A stretch of DNA of 64,000 bases from Marinitoga aeolica (GCF_029910535.1 NZ_CP069362.1:1240001-1304000), one strand, 5' to 3'; positions 8,132 to 18,003 are shown, counted from the stretch's first letter. Translations and numbers: made by a program. Notes: generated from the sequence alone by a model not told the origin.

Positions 8132-9676
8132 ATGAAAAAATTACCAATAGGAATACAGGATTATAAGGAGATTATAGAGGGGAATTATATATATATAGAT
8201 AAAACAAAATATATATTTGATTTAATAGATAAAGGAAAATATTATTTTCTATCTCGACCAAGAAGATTTGGAAAAAGTTTAACAATATCGACATTATATT
8301 ACATATTCAAAGGCGAAAAAGAATTATTTAAAGATACATACATATATGATAAATGGGAATTCAAAGAATATCCAATAATAAGATTAAACATTTTATTAGC
8401 AGCAACAGATAATGAAGAGAGATTTAAAAAGAGTTTGACAAAATTAATAAAGCAAGAAGGTCAAAGGAATAATGTAGAAATAATAGAAGAAGATTATAAA
8501 TTTGCATTTGATGAATTAATAATAAAACTTTCCAAAAAAGGAAAAGTAGTAATATTAGTAGATGAATATGAAAAACCGATATTAGATAATATAAATAATA
8601 AAGAAAAAGCAGAAAGATATAGAGAAATACTAAGAGATTTCTATGTAACAATTAAATCAAGAGATGAATATATAAAATTCGTTTTTCTAACTGGAATAAC
8701 AAAATTTACAAAAACAGGTGTATTTTCAGCATTAAACAATTTAAATGATATATCATTAGACAATGACTATTCACAGATGTTAGGATACACCCAAGAAGAA
8801 TTGGAATATTATTTTGCTGAGTACATAAAAGAAACAGCAGAAAAATTAGAAATAACAGAAAAAGAATTATTGCAAGAAATGAAAAAATATTATAATGGAT
8901 TCTCATTTGATGGGGAACATTTCGTATATAACCCATTTTCAATATTAAAATTCTTCCAAAAAAAGAAATTTCAAAACTATTGGTTTGAAAGTGGTTCGCC
9001 ATCATTTATATATGAGTATGTAAAAGGAAGAAAAATAGAATATGAGGATTTAGTAAAATACACAGTAAATTCATTAGATTTTACAACAAGAGAAATAGAA
9101 GATGCAAATGCAAACATATTCTTTGCACAAGCAGGATATTTAACCTTTAAAGGAAAAGAAAAATATGGTCTTGAAGAAGAGTATATATTAGACTATCCAA
9201 ATTTAGAAGTAAAAAATAGTTTTTCAAAATTAATATTAGAAGCAAATTATAATTTAGAAAATGATAAAATAAAAGAATTAAATAAAACAATATGGAAATT
9301 ATTATCAAAAAATAAAATAGAGGAATTAATAGAAGAAATAAAAAGAATAATAAGTGCGATACCGTATAACTTACATCAAAAAAGAGAAAGTTATTATCAC
9401 TCATTAATATATACAATATTAGCATCAGCAGGATTAAACGTAACAGCAGAAGAATTAACGAATCTTGGAAGAAGTGACTTAGTATTAGAACACAATGACA
9501 AAATATATCTCTTTGAAATAAAATTAGATAAAAGTGCAAAAGAAGCGATAGAACAAATAAAAGAAAAGAAATATCATGAAAAATACAAAATTAAAAATAA
9601 TGAAATATACATAATAGGAATAAATATAAACTCAGAAAAAAGAAACATTGAGGATTATATAATAGAAAAAATATAA
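8132..9676 (+). CDS. AAA-ATPase-like/PD-(D/E)XK protein, family 1 (PF09820 + PF08011 type)
   Basis: A 514-residue predicted ATPase with a C-terminal nuclease domain. The N terminus (KKLPIGIQDYKEIIEGN…YIDKT) and Walker A RPRRFGKS match the AAA-ATPase-like family, with Walker B VVILVDEYEKP near residue 150. The C terminus has the PD-(D/E)XK pattern GRSDLVLE…YLFEIKLDKSAKEAIEQI, giving D and ExK catalytic residues. Its DNA or RNA substrate is unknown; such paralogs multiply in many anaerobes and are suspected to be selfish or defensive. ATG 8132 follows GGAGGTGGAACTG; GTG 8117 would translate the ribosome site. A close paralog is encoded at 60645-62189. It heads the 13-kb array. Confidence 0.85.
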   Translation: MKKLPIGIQDYKEIIEGNYIYIDKTKYIFDLIDKGKYYFLSRPRRFGKSLTISTLYYIFKGEKELFKDTYIYDKWEFKEYPIIRLNILLAATDNEERFKKSLTKLIKQEGQRNNVEIIEEDYKFAFDELIIKLSKKGKVVILVDEYEKPILDNINNKEKAERYREILRDFYVTIKSRDEYIKFVFLTGITKFTKTGVFSALNNLNDISLDNDYSQMLGYTQEELEYYFAEYIKETAEKLEITEKELLQEMKKYYNGFSFDGEHFVYNPFSILKFFQKKKFQNYWFESGSPSFIYEYVKGRKIEYEDLVKYTVNSLDFTTREIEDANANIFFAQAGYLTFKGKEKYGLEEEYILDYPNLEVKNSFSKLILEANYNLENDKIKELNKTIWKLLSKNKIEELIEEIKRIISAIPYNLHQKRESYYHSLIYTILASAGLNVTAEELTNLGRSDLVLEHNDKIYLFEIKLDKSAKEAIEQIKEKKYHEKYKIKNNEIYIIGININSEKRNIEDYIIEKI

Positions 9677-9743
9677 ATACTTTAGTTGATTTGAACATAT
9701 GATGGTGTTTTGAGCGAAATTGATAGCTTCGGAGGTGGAACTG

Positions 9744-11402
9744 ATGAAAAAATTACCGATAGGAGAAAGTGATTTTAAAAGTATAATAGAAGATAATATG
9801 TATTATATAGATAAGAGTTTATTAATAAAAGAAATTTTATCTGGTGGAAGAGTAATATTAATAACCAGGCCAAGAAGGTTTGGAAAAACATTAAATATGA
9901 GCATGATGAAATATTTTTTTAGAAATGACCAGGATAATAAACATTTATTTGAAGGACTAAAAATCTGGAATGAAAAAGAGATAATAGAAAAGTATTTAAA
10001 TAAATATCCTGTTATATATATAACGTTTAAAGATTTAAAACAAAATAATTATGAAGATATGATAAAATCAGTAAAATATACAATAACGAATTTATATAGA
10101 AAGCACAAAGAATCAGTAGATGTATTGGAAGAATTTGAAAAAGAAGATTATATAGAAATAGCAAAAGGTATTGCAGATAATGTAAAATATGAAAATAGCC
10201 TAAAAAATCTAAGTGAATATCTCTACCGATATTACAAACAAAAAGTAATATTATTAATAGACGAATATGACACACCAATACAACAATCATATTTAAATGG
10301 ATACTATAATGAATTCATAAATTTCATGGGAAATATATTAGGAAATGCATTAAAAGACAATGAGTATTTAGAAAAAGGAGTATTAACAGGAATAACAAGA
10401 GTAGCAAAAGAAAGTATATTCACAGGAGTAAATAATCTTGATGTATCAACAATATTAGGAAAACTATTCAATGATAAATTTGGATTAACATGGGAAGAAG
10501 TAGAAGAAACATTAAGATATTATGGATTAGAATATGAAAAAGAAAAAGTAATAGAATGGTATAATGGATATAATTTTGGAGGATTAGAAATATACAATCC
10601 ATATTCAATAATAAATCTGGCAAGAAATAAAGGTGAAATAAAATACTATTGGATAAATAGCAGTGGAAATTCATTAATAAAACAATTAATAAGACAAAGT
10701 ACAGCAGAAGTAAAAACAAAAATAGAAGAATTAATAGAAGGAAAAGAAATAGAAAGCAGTATAGATGAAAATTTAGTATATGGAGACCTAGATAAAAGCA
10801 CAGAAGAAAGCATATGGACATTATTTCTATTTACAGGATACTTAACCTGGACAAAACATACAGGCGAAGAAGGAGAACCGAGATATAGTCTTAAAATAAC
10901 AAACAAAGAAACATTACAATTCTTCAAAAAAACAGTGGTGGATATAATAAAAGAAACAAAGATAGAACTTGAAAGTATAATACAGAATATAATAATAGGG
11001 AAATACAAAGAATTTGGGATAAAATTCAAAAAAATAGTAAAAGAAACATTGAGTTATTATGATATAAGTGGAGAAGAACCAGAAAGATTTTATCATGGAT
11101 TAATACTGGGAATGGTAGTAGGATTAAGTAAAAAATACATAGTAAAAAGCAACAGAGAAACAGGATATGGAAGAGCGGATTTAATATTAATCCCCAAAGA
11201 AAAAACAGAACCAGGAATAATATTTGAATTCAAAAAATATAGTATAGATTTTGATAAAGATTTAAAAGACAGTGCAGAAAAGGGAATAAAACAAATAGAA
11301 GAAAAAGGATATGAAGAAGAAATAAAGAGTTATGGAATAGAGAAAATAATAAAAGTTGCAATTGCTTTTGATAAGAAGAATGTGGAAATTATAGTAAAAT
11401 AA
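9744..11402 (+). CDS. AAA-ATPase-like/PD-(D/E)XK protein, family 2
   Basis: A 552-residue PF09820-type ATPase-nuclease of a second subfamily, marked by KKLPIGESDFKSIIEDNMYYIDKS. Walker A is TRPRRFGKT (about 41-49), Walker B VILLIDEYDTPIQQ, and the C-terminal nuclease core GRADLILIP…GIIFEFKK supplies D and ExK. Residues about 105-155, between Walker A and B, differ completely from the paralogs at 13034 and 19599, while the remaining 400 residues are nearly the same as in 13034. ATG 9744 is set by GGAGGTGGAACTG. No promoter is obvious in the 67-base gap, so it may be read from the upstream gene. A terminator follows. Confidence 0.85.
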   Translation: MKKLPIGESDFKSIIEDNMYYIDKSLLIKEILSGGRVILITRPRRFGKTLNMSMMKYFFRNDQDNKHLFEGLKIWNEKEIIEKYLNKYPVIYITFKDLKQNNYEDMIKSVKYTITNLYRKHKESVDVLEEFEKEDYIEIAKGIADNVKYENSLKNLSEYLYRYYKQKVILLIDEYDTPIQQSYLNGYYNEFINFMGNILGNALKDNEYLEKGVLTGITRVAKESIFTGVNNLDVSTILGKLFNDKFGLTWEEVEETLRYYGLEYEKEKVIEWYNGYNFGGLEIYNPYSIINLARNKGEIKYYWINSSGNSLIKQLIRQSTAEVKTKIEELIEGKEIESSIDENLVYGDLDKSTEESIWTLFLFTGYLTWTKHTGEEGEPRYSLKITNKETLQFFKKTVVDIIKETKIELESIIQNIIIGKYKEFGIKFKKIVKETLSYYDISGEEPERFYHGLILGMVVGLSKKYIVKSNRETGYGRADLILIPKEKTEPGIIFEFKKYSIDFDKDLKDSAEKGIKQIEEKGYEEEIKSYGIEKIIKVAIAFDKKNVEIIVK

Positions 11403-11423
11403 TTAAATGATAATAATGAAATA

Positions 11424-11456
11424 ACAAAGCCGGGTTTGATGCCCGGTTTTTGTTAT
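11424..11456 (+). terminator. Rho-independent terminator
   Basis: AACAAAGCCGGG-tttgat-GCCCGGTTTTTGTT forms a GC stem extended by A/T pairs, followed directly by the promoter of the next gene. The same sequence recurs at 14761-14792 after the paralogous gene. Confidence 0.85.
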
Positions 11457-11463
11457 TTAAATG

Positions 11464-11472
11464 TGATATAAT
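11464..11472 (+). promoter_or_regulatory. Extended -10 promoter (family 3 module)
   Basis: TGATATAAT lies 8 bases before GGAGGTGAAAAG, so the mRNA leader is only about 10-20 bases. The terminator of the preceding gene occupies the -35 area. Confidence 0.7.
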
Positions 11473-11492
11473 TTAGTTATGGAGGTGAAAAG

Positions 11493-13016
11493 ATGAGACG
11501 ATTCTGTACAAGTGGACCTGTTGATAGAAAAACATGTTACTATGTAGAAAGACCAGAATTGATGAAAGAAGCAATTGATCATATAGAAAATTGGAGATAT
11601 TTCACAGTATCAGCACCAAGACAGAGCGGAAAAACAACATTCTTGAATGATATAGTTGAGAAAATAAAAGACAAATATTTGCCGATATTTATATCTTTTG
11701 AAAGTTTTGGGAATATAAAAATTGAAGAAAAGTTTATAAAACAATTCACTAAAAAGATTAAAAATTTCTTTGATTTTAATATGAAGATAGAATTTGAACC
11801 AAAAAAGATAGCAGCAATAAGCGATCTGGATGAATATATAATGGATATAAATGAAAAATTTGGAAAAGAAGTAATATTAATGATAGATGAATTTGAAATA
11901 TTAGAAGAAAAATTAATGAATGAATTTTTGCATGTAATAAGAGATATATATCATTCAAGGCAAGGTTATAAACTAAGAAGCGTAATATTAATAAGTGTAG
12001 GATATTTAAGTGGAGTATTGGAAGACAATGCAAGTCCGTTTAACATAGCAGAACATATGGAAGTTCCATATTTTACAAAAGAACAGGTATATGACTTATT
12101 AAACCAACATGAAAAAGAAACAGGGCAGGTGTTTGAAGAAAAAGTAAAAGGACTAATATGGCATAATGCGGGAGGGCAGCCGGGATTAACCAATGCACTG
12201 GCATATGATTTAGTGGCAAAAAAGGCAAAAGGAGAAAAGATAATAACAGAAAAACATTTTGAAAAAACATTATATGATTTTATGCATCAATATATAGATA
12301 AAAATATATCAAATATAATATCAAAAGCAGAAAAAGAAAAAGAATTAATAATGAAAATATTATTTGAACCAGAAAGTGTTGAATTTAATATATATGATGA
12401 AAGGATAAACTACTTATATTTAAATGGAGTAATAGATAATTGTGAAGGGAAATGTTGTGTAAGAGTACCATTATACTACAAAGCATTATATGATAGATTT
12501 AAGCCACAAATAAATGGTGAAAAAGATAAAATGAAACCATTTGGAGAAACAGTCAAGAATTACATAAATAACGGTGTATTAGACCTAAATAAATTGATGA
12601 AAAGATATACAACATATGTAAAACAAAGAGGAGCAATAATGTTTAAAGGAAGGAATTATTATGAAGGTGTATATCAATATAATCTTGATCAATTTTTAAG
12701 TTTATATGTAGAAGCAGCAGAAGGAAAAGTATATCCTGAAACACAAGTAGGTGGAGGAAGAATAGATTTATTAATAAATTTAAATAATAGAGAATATTTA
12801 ATAGAAGTAAAAGCAAATATAGATAGTGATGAATATGAAAAAGCGAAAAAACAATTATTTGAATACGTAACAAGAAGAGGATTAAAAGAAGGATGGTTGA
12901 TAATATACTCAAACACAATAGAAGATTTTAAATATTTAATGGAAGAAAAAGATGGAGTAAAAATTCATGTGTGGTTTATTAAAACAAATTTTGAAAATCC
13001 ATCTGAAGTGAAATAG
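11493..13016 (+). CDS. AAA_35-like ATPase with C-terminal PD-(D/E)XK nuclease, family 3
   Basis: A 507-residue predicted ATPase-nuclease. The start CTSGPVDRKTCYYVERPEL and Walker A APRQSGKTTF (41-50) fit the AAA-like PF14516 group; Walker B VILMIDEFE places D132/E133. The C terminus shows GGGRIDLL…YLIEVKANI, giving PD-(D/E)XK residues near D425, E438 and K440. A conserved CxGxCC patch (about 320-325) precedes it. The stretch from residue 72 to about 125 is variable between paralogs: this copy has the 'GNIKIEEKF' type a, with C-terminal type x (MKPFGETVKNYI…). Its a-region is identical to the copy at 18024. Substrate and role are unknown. Confidence 0.83.
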   Translation: MRRFCTSGPVDRKTCYYVERPELMKEAIDHIENWRYFTVSAPRQSGKTTFLNDIVEKIKDKYLPIFISFESFGNIKIEEKFIKQFTKKIKNFFDFNMKIEFEPKKIAAISDLDEYIMDINEKFGKEVILMIDEFEILEEKLMNEFLHVIRDIYHSRQGYKLRSVILISVGYLSGVLEDNASPFNIAEHMEVPYFTKEQVYDLLNQHEKETGQVFEEKVKGLIWHNAGGQPGLTNALAYDLVAKKAKGEKIITEKHFEKTLYDFMHQYIDKNISNIISKAEKEKELIMKILFEPESVEFNIYDERINYLYLNGVIDNCEGKCCVRVPLYYKALYDRFKPQINGEKDKMKPFGETVKNYINNGVLDLNKLMKRYTTYVKQRGAIMFKGRNYYEGVYQYNLDQFLSLYVEAAEGKVYPETQVGGGRIDLLINLNNREYLIEVKANIDSDEYEKAKKQLFEYVTRRGLKEGWLIIYSNTIEDFKYLMEEKDGVKIHVWFIKTNFENPSEVK

Positions 13017-13033
13017 ACCCGGGGGTGGGATTG

Positions 13034-14740
13034 ATGAATTTAAAAAGACTACCAATAGGACGAAGTGATTTTAAAAGTATAATAGAAGATAACATGTATT
13101 ATATAGATAAAAGTATGCTGATAAAAGAAATAATAGAAAGTGGAGATGTAATATTAATAACCAGGCCAAGAAGGTTTGGAAAAACATTAAATATGAGCAT
13201 GATGAAATATTTTTTTAGAAATGACCAGGATAATAAACATTTATTTGAAGGACTAAAGATATGGAAAAAAAAAGAGATAATAGAAAAATATTTAAATAAA
13301 TATCCTGTTATATATTTAACCTTTAAAGATGCTAAACAAGAAGATTTTCTAACAATGTATTCCAAAATAAAAATGATTATAAGAGATGTCTATGATGAAT
13401 TTAATTATTTGCTAAATAAAAATATATTAAGTGAAATAGAGAAAAAAGATTATATGAGAGTATTAGGATTAGAGGAAATTAAAGGAAATACTATAGAAGA
13501 AAAACGGTCAAACGAAAAAACAATGTTTGAAGAAAGCATAAAAAAATTAAGTGAATATCTCTACCGATATTACAAACAAAAAGTAATATTATTAATAGAC
13601 GAATACGACACGCCAATACAACAATCATATTTAAATGGATACTATAATGAATTTATAAATTTCATGGGAAATATATTAGGAAATGCGTTAAAAGACAATG
13701 AGTATTTAGAAAAAGGAGTATTAACAGGAATAACAAGAGTAGCAAAAGAAAGTATATTCACAGGAGTAAATAATCTTGATGTATCAACAATATTAGGAAA
13801 ACTATTCAATGACAAATTTGGATTAACATGGGAAGAAGTAGAAGAAACATTAAGATATTATGGATTAGAATATGAAAAAGAAAAAGTAATAGAATGGTAT
13901 AATGGATATAATTTTGGTGGAAAAGAAATATACAATCCATATTCAATAATAAATCTGGCAAGAAATAAAGGTGAAATAAAATACTATTGGATAAATAGCA
14001 GTGGAAATGCATTAATAAAACAATTAATAAGACAGAGTACAGCAGAAGTAAAAACAAAAATAGAAGAATTAATAGAAGGAAAAGAAATAGAAAGTAGTAT
14101 AGATGAAAATTTAGTATATGGAGACCTAGATAAAAGCACAGAAGAAAGCATATGGACATTATTTCTATTTACAGGATACTTAACCTGGACAAAACATACA
14201 GGCGAAGAAGGAGAACCGAGATATAGTCTTAAAATAACAAACAAAGAAACATTACAATTCTTCAAAAAAACAGTGGTGGATATAATAAAAGAAACAAAGA
14301 TAGAACTTGAAAGTATAATACAGAATATAATAATAGGGAAATACAAAGAATTTGGGATAAAATTCAAAAAAATAGTAAAAGAAACATTGAGTTATTATGA
14401 TATAAGTGGAGAAGAACCAGAAAGATTTTATCATGGATTAATACTGGGAATGGTAGTAGGATTAAGTAAAAAATACATAGTAAAAAGCAACAGAGAAACA
14501 GGATATGGAAGAGCGGATTTAATATTAATCCCCAAAGAAAAAACAGAACCAGGAATAATATTTGAATTCAAAAAATATAGTATAGATTTTGATAAAGATT
14601 TAAAAGACAGTGCAGAAAAGGGAATAAAACAAATAGAAGAAAAAGGATATGAAGAAGAAATAAAGAGTTATGGAATAGAGAAAATAATAAAAGTTGCAAT
14701 TGCTTTTGATAAGAAGAATGTGGAAATTATAGTAAAATAA
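13034..14740 (+). CDS. AAA-ATPase-like/PD-(D/E)XK protein, family 2, tandem duplicate
   Basis: A 568-residue paralog of the gene at 9744. Walker A (TRPRRFGKT), Walker B (VILLIDEYDTP) and the GRADLILIP…FEFKK nuclease core are all intact. From LSEYLYRYYKQK to the stop it differs from 9744 by only a few residues (for example GGKEIY for GGLEIY and GNALIK for GNSLIK), but its segment between about residues 103 and 175 is unrelated and longer. ATG 13034 has GGGGGTGG upstream. Only 17 bases separate it from the preceding stop, and no terminator is seen between them, so the pair is probably co-transcribed. Confidence 0.85.
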   Translation: MNLKRLPIGRSDFKSIIEDNMYYIDKSMLIKEIIESGDVILITRPRRFGKTLNMSMMKYFFRNDQDNKHLFEGLKIWKKKEIIEKYLNKYPVIYLTFKDAKQEDFLTMYSKIKMIIRDVYDEFNYLLNKNILSEIEKKDYMRVLGLEEIKGNTIEEKRSNEKTMFEESIKKLSEYLYRYYKQKVILLIDEYDTPIQQSYLNGYYNEFINFMGNILGNALKDNEYLEKGVLTGITRVAKESIFTGVNNLDVSTILGKLFNDKFGLTWEEVEETLRYYGLEYEKEKVIEWYNGYNFGGKEIYNPYSIINLARNKGEIKYYWINSSGNALIKQLIRQSTAEVKTKIEELIEGKEIESSIDENLVYGDLDKSTEESIWTLFLFTGYLTWTKHTGEEGEPRYSLKITNKETLQFFKKTVVDIIKETKIELESIIQNIIIGKYKEFGIKFKKIVKETLSYYDISGEEPERFYHGLILGMVVGLSKKYIVKSNRETGYGRADLILIPKEKTEPGIIFEFKKYSIDFDKDLKDSAEKGIKQIEEKGYEEEIKSYGIEKIIKVAIAFDKKNVEIIVK

Positions 14741-14760
14741 TTAAATGATAATAATGAAAT

Positions 14761-14792
14761 AACAAAGCCGGGTTTGATGCCCGGTTTTTGTT
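14761..14792 (+). terminator. Rho-independent terminator
   Basis: Same GCCGGG-tttgat-GCCCGGTTTTTG hairpin as at 11424, duplicated along with the flanking genes. Confidence 0.85.
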
Positions 14793-14801
14793 ATTGAAAT
14801 G

Positions 14802-14810
14802 TGATATAAT
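14802..14810 (+). promoter_or_regulatory. Extended -10 promoter (family 3 module)
   Basis: TGATATAAT followed by TTAGTTATGGAGGTG, identical to the module before 11493. Confidence 0.7.
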
Positions 14811-14830
14811 TTAGTTATGGAGGTGAAAAG

Positions 14831-16360
14831 ATGAGAAGATTTTGTACAAGCGGACCTGTTGATAAGAAAACATGTTACTATGTAGAAAGACCAGAATTGA
14901 TGAAAGAAGCAATTGATCATATAGAAAATTGGAGATACTTTACAGTATCAGCACCAAGACAAACAGGAAAAACAACATTTTTAAACGAAATAGTGGAAAA
15001 AATAAAAGACAAATATTTGCCTATATTTATTTCATTTGAGAGTTATATGAATAAAGATGAAAAAGATTTTCTTGAAACATTAGTAGAGGATATTAACAGG
15101 TCATATAAAAAGATATATAAAGAAGAAAAATTAATTGAAAAAACACCAAAAAATATTGATGATATAAGGAATACAATAGAAAAATTGTACATAACAAAAG
15201 GTAAAGAATTAGTGTTAATGATAGATGAATTTGAAAGGTTTGATAATGAAAGATTAATGAATCAATTTTTGCATGTAATAAGAACAATATATCACAGCAG
15301 AGAAATATACGGATTAAGAAGTGTAATATTAATAAGTGTAGGATATTTAAGTGGGATATTAGAAGACAATGCAAGTCCGTTTAATATAGCAGAGCATATG
15401 GAAGTTCCATATTTTACTAAAGAACAGGTATATGACTTATTAAACCAACATGAAAAAGAAACAGGACAATTATTTGAAGAAGAAGTAAAGGAACTCATTT
15501 GGCATAATGCAGGAGGACAACCTGGATTAACCAATGCATTGGCATATGATTTAGTAGCAAAAAAAGCTAAGAATGAAAAGATAGTAACAAAATCTCACTT
15601 TGAAAAGACACTATATGATTTTCTGAAAAAGTATATAAATAAAAACATAGAAAATGTAATATCAAAAGCAAAGAATGAAAAAGATTTAATAATGCGGATT
15701 TTATTTGAACCGGATAAAATAGAATTTGATATAAGTGATGAAAGAATAAAATATTTATATTTAAATGGAGTAATAGATGAGTGTAATGGATATTGTTGTG
15801 TGAAAGTACCGTTATATTATAAAAAATTATACAATCATTTCAAACCACAAATAAATGGAGAAAAGAGTTACATGGCAACAATAAAAGATACAATAAAACC
15901 ATATATAAAAGAAGATGGCAGCTTAGATTTAAATAAATTAATAAGAAGATATATAAAATATATAAAACAAAGAGGAGCAATAATGTTTAAAGGAAGGAAT
16001 TATTATGAAGGAGTATATCAATATAATCTTGATCAATTTCTAAGTTTATACATAGAGGCAGGAGAAGGAAAAGTATATCCAGAAACACAGGTAGGAGGAG
16101 GAAGGATAGATTTATTAATTAACTTTAATAACAAAGAATATTTAATAGAAGTAAAGGCAGATATAACAGGAAATGAATATGAAAAAGCGAAAAAACAATT
16201 AATAGAATACATAAAAAGAAAAGGATTAAAAGAAGGATGGTTAATAGTATATTCAAGTTCAATAGAAGATTTTGAATATATATTGAAAAAATATGAAGAT
16301 AAAAAATTGCATATATGGTTTATAAAAACGAACTTTGAAAGTCCATCAAAAATCAGATAG
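14831..16360 (+). CDS. AAA_35-like ATPase/PD-(D/E)XK protein, family 3
   Basis: A 509-residue paralog with all key motifs: GPVDKKTCYYVERP, Walker A APRQTGKTTF, Walker B LVLMIDEFERF, and GGGRIDLL…YLIEVKADI. Its variable segment is type b (YMNKDEKDFLETLVED…), shared almost exactly with the copy at 50927, while its C-terminal third is type y (MATIKDTIKPYIKEDGS…TGNEYEKAKKQLIEYI), shared with 16429 and 18024. ATG 14831 is set by GGAGGTGAAAAG. It ends 4 bases before a terminator. Confidence 0.83.
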   Translation: MRRFCTSGPVDKKTCYYVERPELMKEAIDHIENWRYFTVSAPRQTGKTTFLNEIVEKIKDKYLPIFISFESYMNKDEKDFLETLVEDINRSYKKIYKEEKLIEKTPKNIDDIRNTIEKLYITKGKELVLMIDEFERFDNERLMNQFLHVIRTIYHSREIYGLRSVILISVGYLSGILEDNASPFNIAEHMEVPYFTKEQVYDLLNQHEKETGQLFEEEVKELIWHNAGGQPGLTNALAYDLVAKKAKNEKIVTKSHFEKTLYDFLKKYINKNIENVISKAKNEKDLIMRILFEPDKIEFDISDERIKYLYLNGVIDECNGYCCVKVPLYYKKLYNHFKPQINGEKSYMATIKDTIKPYIKEDGSLDLNKLIRRYIKYIKQRGAIMFKGRNYYEGVYQYNLDQFLSLYIEAGEGKVYPETQVGGGRIDLLINFNNKEYLIEVKADITGNEYEKAKKQLIEYIKRKGLKEGWLIVYSSSIEDFEYILKKYEDKKLHIWFIKTNFESPSKIR

Positions 16361-16363
16361 AAT

Positions 16364-16387
16364 AAAACCGGGCAAAAACCCGGTTTT
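16364..16387 (+). terminator. Rho-independent terminator
   Basis: AAAACCGGG-caaaaa-CCCGGTTTT, followed by TTGTTATTG and the next promoter. It recurs at 17959. Confidence 0.88.
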
Positions 16388-16399
16388 GTTATTGAATTG

Positions 16400-16408
16400 T
16401 GATATAAT
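16400..16408 (+). promoter_or_regulatory. Extended -10 promoter (family 3 module)
   Basis: TGATATAAT with TCAGTTGTGGAGGTG after it, immediately downstream of the terminator. Confidence 0.7.
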
Positions 16409-16428
16409 TCAGTTGTGGAGGTGAAAAG

Positions 16429-17955
16429 ATGAGACGATTCTGTACAAGCGGACCTGTTGATAAAAGAACATGTTATTATGTAGAAAGACTAGATATAATG
16501 GAAGAAGCACTTGATAAAATAGAAACATGGAGATATTTTACAGTATCAGCACCAAGACAAACAGGTAAGACTACATTTTTAAATGAAATAGTGGAAAAAA
16601 CAAAAGATAAATATTTGCCTATATTCATATCCTTTGAAAGTTATGATATAGAAAACAAACAACAATTTCTAAAGGTATTTACAGAGGATATAATTGAAGA
16701 TATTAATTATAGACATAATATAGATTTAGAATTAAAAATACCAACTATTACCGATGAAATAAAAGATTTAATAAAAGAAATACATATGAAAACAGGAAAA
16801 GAAATAATATTAATGATAGATGAGTTTGAAAGATTTAAAAGTTCTGAAATAATAAATGATTTTTTACATGCAATAAGAAGTATATATCATAAAAAAGAGT
16901 TACATAAATTAAGAAGTGTAATACTAATAAGCGTAGGATATTTAAGTGGGATATTAGAAGATAATGCAAGTCCATTTAATATAGCAGAGCATATGGAAGT
17001 GCCATATTTTACAAAAGAACAGGTATATGACTTATTAAACCAACATGAAAAAGAAACGGGGCAGGTGTTTGAAGAAGAAGTAAAAGAACTCATCTGGCAT
17101 AATGCAGGAGGACAACCAGGATTAACCAATGCATTGGCATATGATTTAGTAGAAAAAAAAGCAAAAAATGAAAAGATAATAACAGAAGAGCATTTTGAAA
17201 AAACATTAAATGATTTTATGTATGTATATATAGATAAAAATATATCAAATATAATATCAAAAGCAGAAAAAGAAAAAGAATTAATAATGAAAATATTATT
17301 TGAACCAGAAGGTGTAAAATTTGCAATATATGATGAGAGAATAAAATACCTATATTTAAATGGTGTAATAGATAATTGCGATGGGGAATGTTGTGTGAAA
17401 GTACCATTGTATTACAAAACATTATATGCAAAATTCAAACCACAAATAAATGGAGAAAAGAATTATATGGCAACGTTAAAAGATACAGTAAGGGAATATA
17501 TAAAAAAAGATGGAAGTTTGGAACTAAATAAATTATTGAAAAGATATATAGAATATATAAAACAAAGAAGAGCAATAATGTTTAAAGGAAGGAATTATTA
17601 TGAAGGAGTATATCAATATAATCTTGATCAATTTTTAAGTTTATACATAGAAGCCGCAGAAGGAAAAGTATATCCAGAAACACAAGTAGGTGGAGGAAGA
17701 ATAGACTTATTAATAAACTTTAATAATAAAGAGTATTTAATAGAAGTAAAAGCAAATATAACAGGAAATGAATATGAAAAAGCAAAAAAACAATTAATAG
17801 AATACATAAAAAGAAAAAGATTAAAAGAAGGATGGATAATAGTATATTCAAGTTCAATAGAAGATTTTGAATATATATTGGAAAAATATGAAGATAAAAA
17901 ATTGCATATATGGTTTATAAAAACGAACTTTGAAAGTCCATCAAAAATCAGATAG
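16429..17955 (+). CDS. AAA_35-like ATPase/PD-(D/E)XK protein, family 3
   Basis: A 508-residue paralog with Walker A APRQTGKTTF, Walker B IILMIDEFERF and the GGGRIDLL…YLIEVKANI nuclease core. Its variable segment (about 72-125) is a third type, c (YDIENKQQFLKVFTEDI…), found nowhere else in the window. The C-terminal third is type y. It departs from the others near the N terminus too (ERLDIMEEALDKIETW in place of ERPELMKEAIDHIENW) and has KQRRAIMF where the rest have KQRGAIMF. ATG 16429 follows GGAGGTGAAAAG. Confidence 0.83.
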   Translation: MRRFCTSGPVDKRTCYYVERLDIMEEALDKIETWRYFTVSAPRQTGKTTFLNEIVEKTKDKYLPIFISFESYDIENKQQFLKVFTEDIIEDINYRHNIDLELKIPTITDEIKDLIKEIHMKTGKEIILMIDEFERFKSSEIINDFLHAIRSIYHKKELHKLRSVILISVGYLSGILEDNASPFNIAEHMEVPYFTKEQVYDLLNQHEKETGQVFEEEVKELIWHNAGGQPGLTNALAYDLVEKKAKNEKIITEEHFEKTLNDFMYVYIDKNISNIISKAEKEKELIMKILFEPEGVKFAIYDERIKYLYLNGVIDNCDGECCVKVPLYYKTLYAKFKPQINGEKNYMATLKDTVREYIKKDGSLELNKLLKRYIEYIKQRRAIMFKGRNYYEGVYQYNLDQFLSLYIEAAEGKVYPETQVGGGRIDLLINFNNKEYLIEVKANITGNEYEKAKKQLIEYIKRKRLKEGWIIVYSSSIEDFEYILEKYEDKKLHIWFIKTNFESPSKIR

Positions 17956-17958
17956 AAT

Positions 17959-17982
17959 AAAACCGGGCAAAAACCCGGTTTT
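17959..17982 (+). terminator. Rho-independent terminator
   Basis: AAAACCGGG-caaaaa-CCCGGTTTT; the DNA from the end of the gene through the next promoter copies the 16340-16430 interval almost exactly. Confidence 0.88.
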
Positions 17983-17994
17983 GTTATTGAATTG

Positions 17995-18003
17995 TGATAT
18001 AAT
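17995..18003 (+). promoter_or_regulatory. Extended -10 promoter (family 3 module)
   Basis: TGATATAAT, then TCAGTTGTGGAGGTGAAAAG and ATG 18024. Confidence 0.7.

Noticed and set aside
9147-9539. Long Leu/Phe-rich open frames opposite the ATPase-nuclease genes
   Set aside because: They mirror the AAA/ATA-rich coding strand and recur at the same place opposite every paralog; no ribosome sites.
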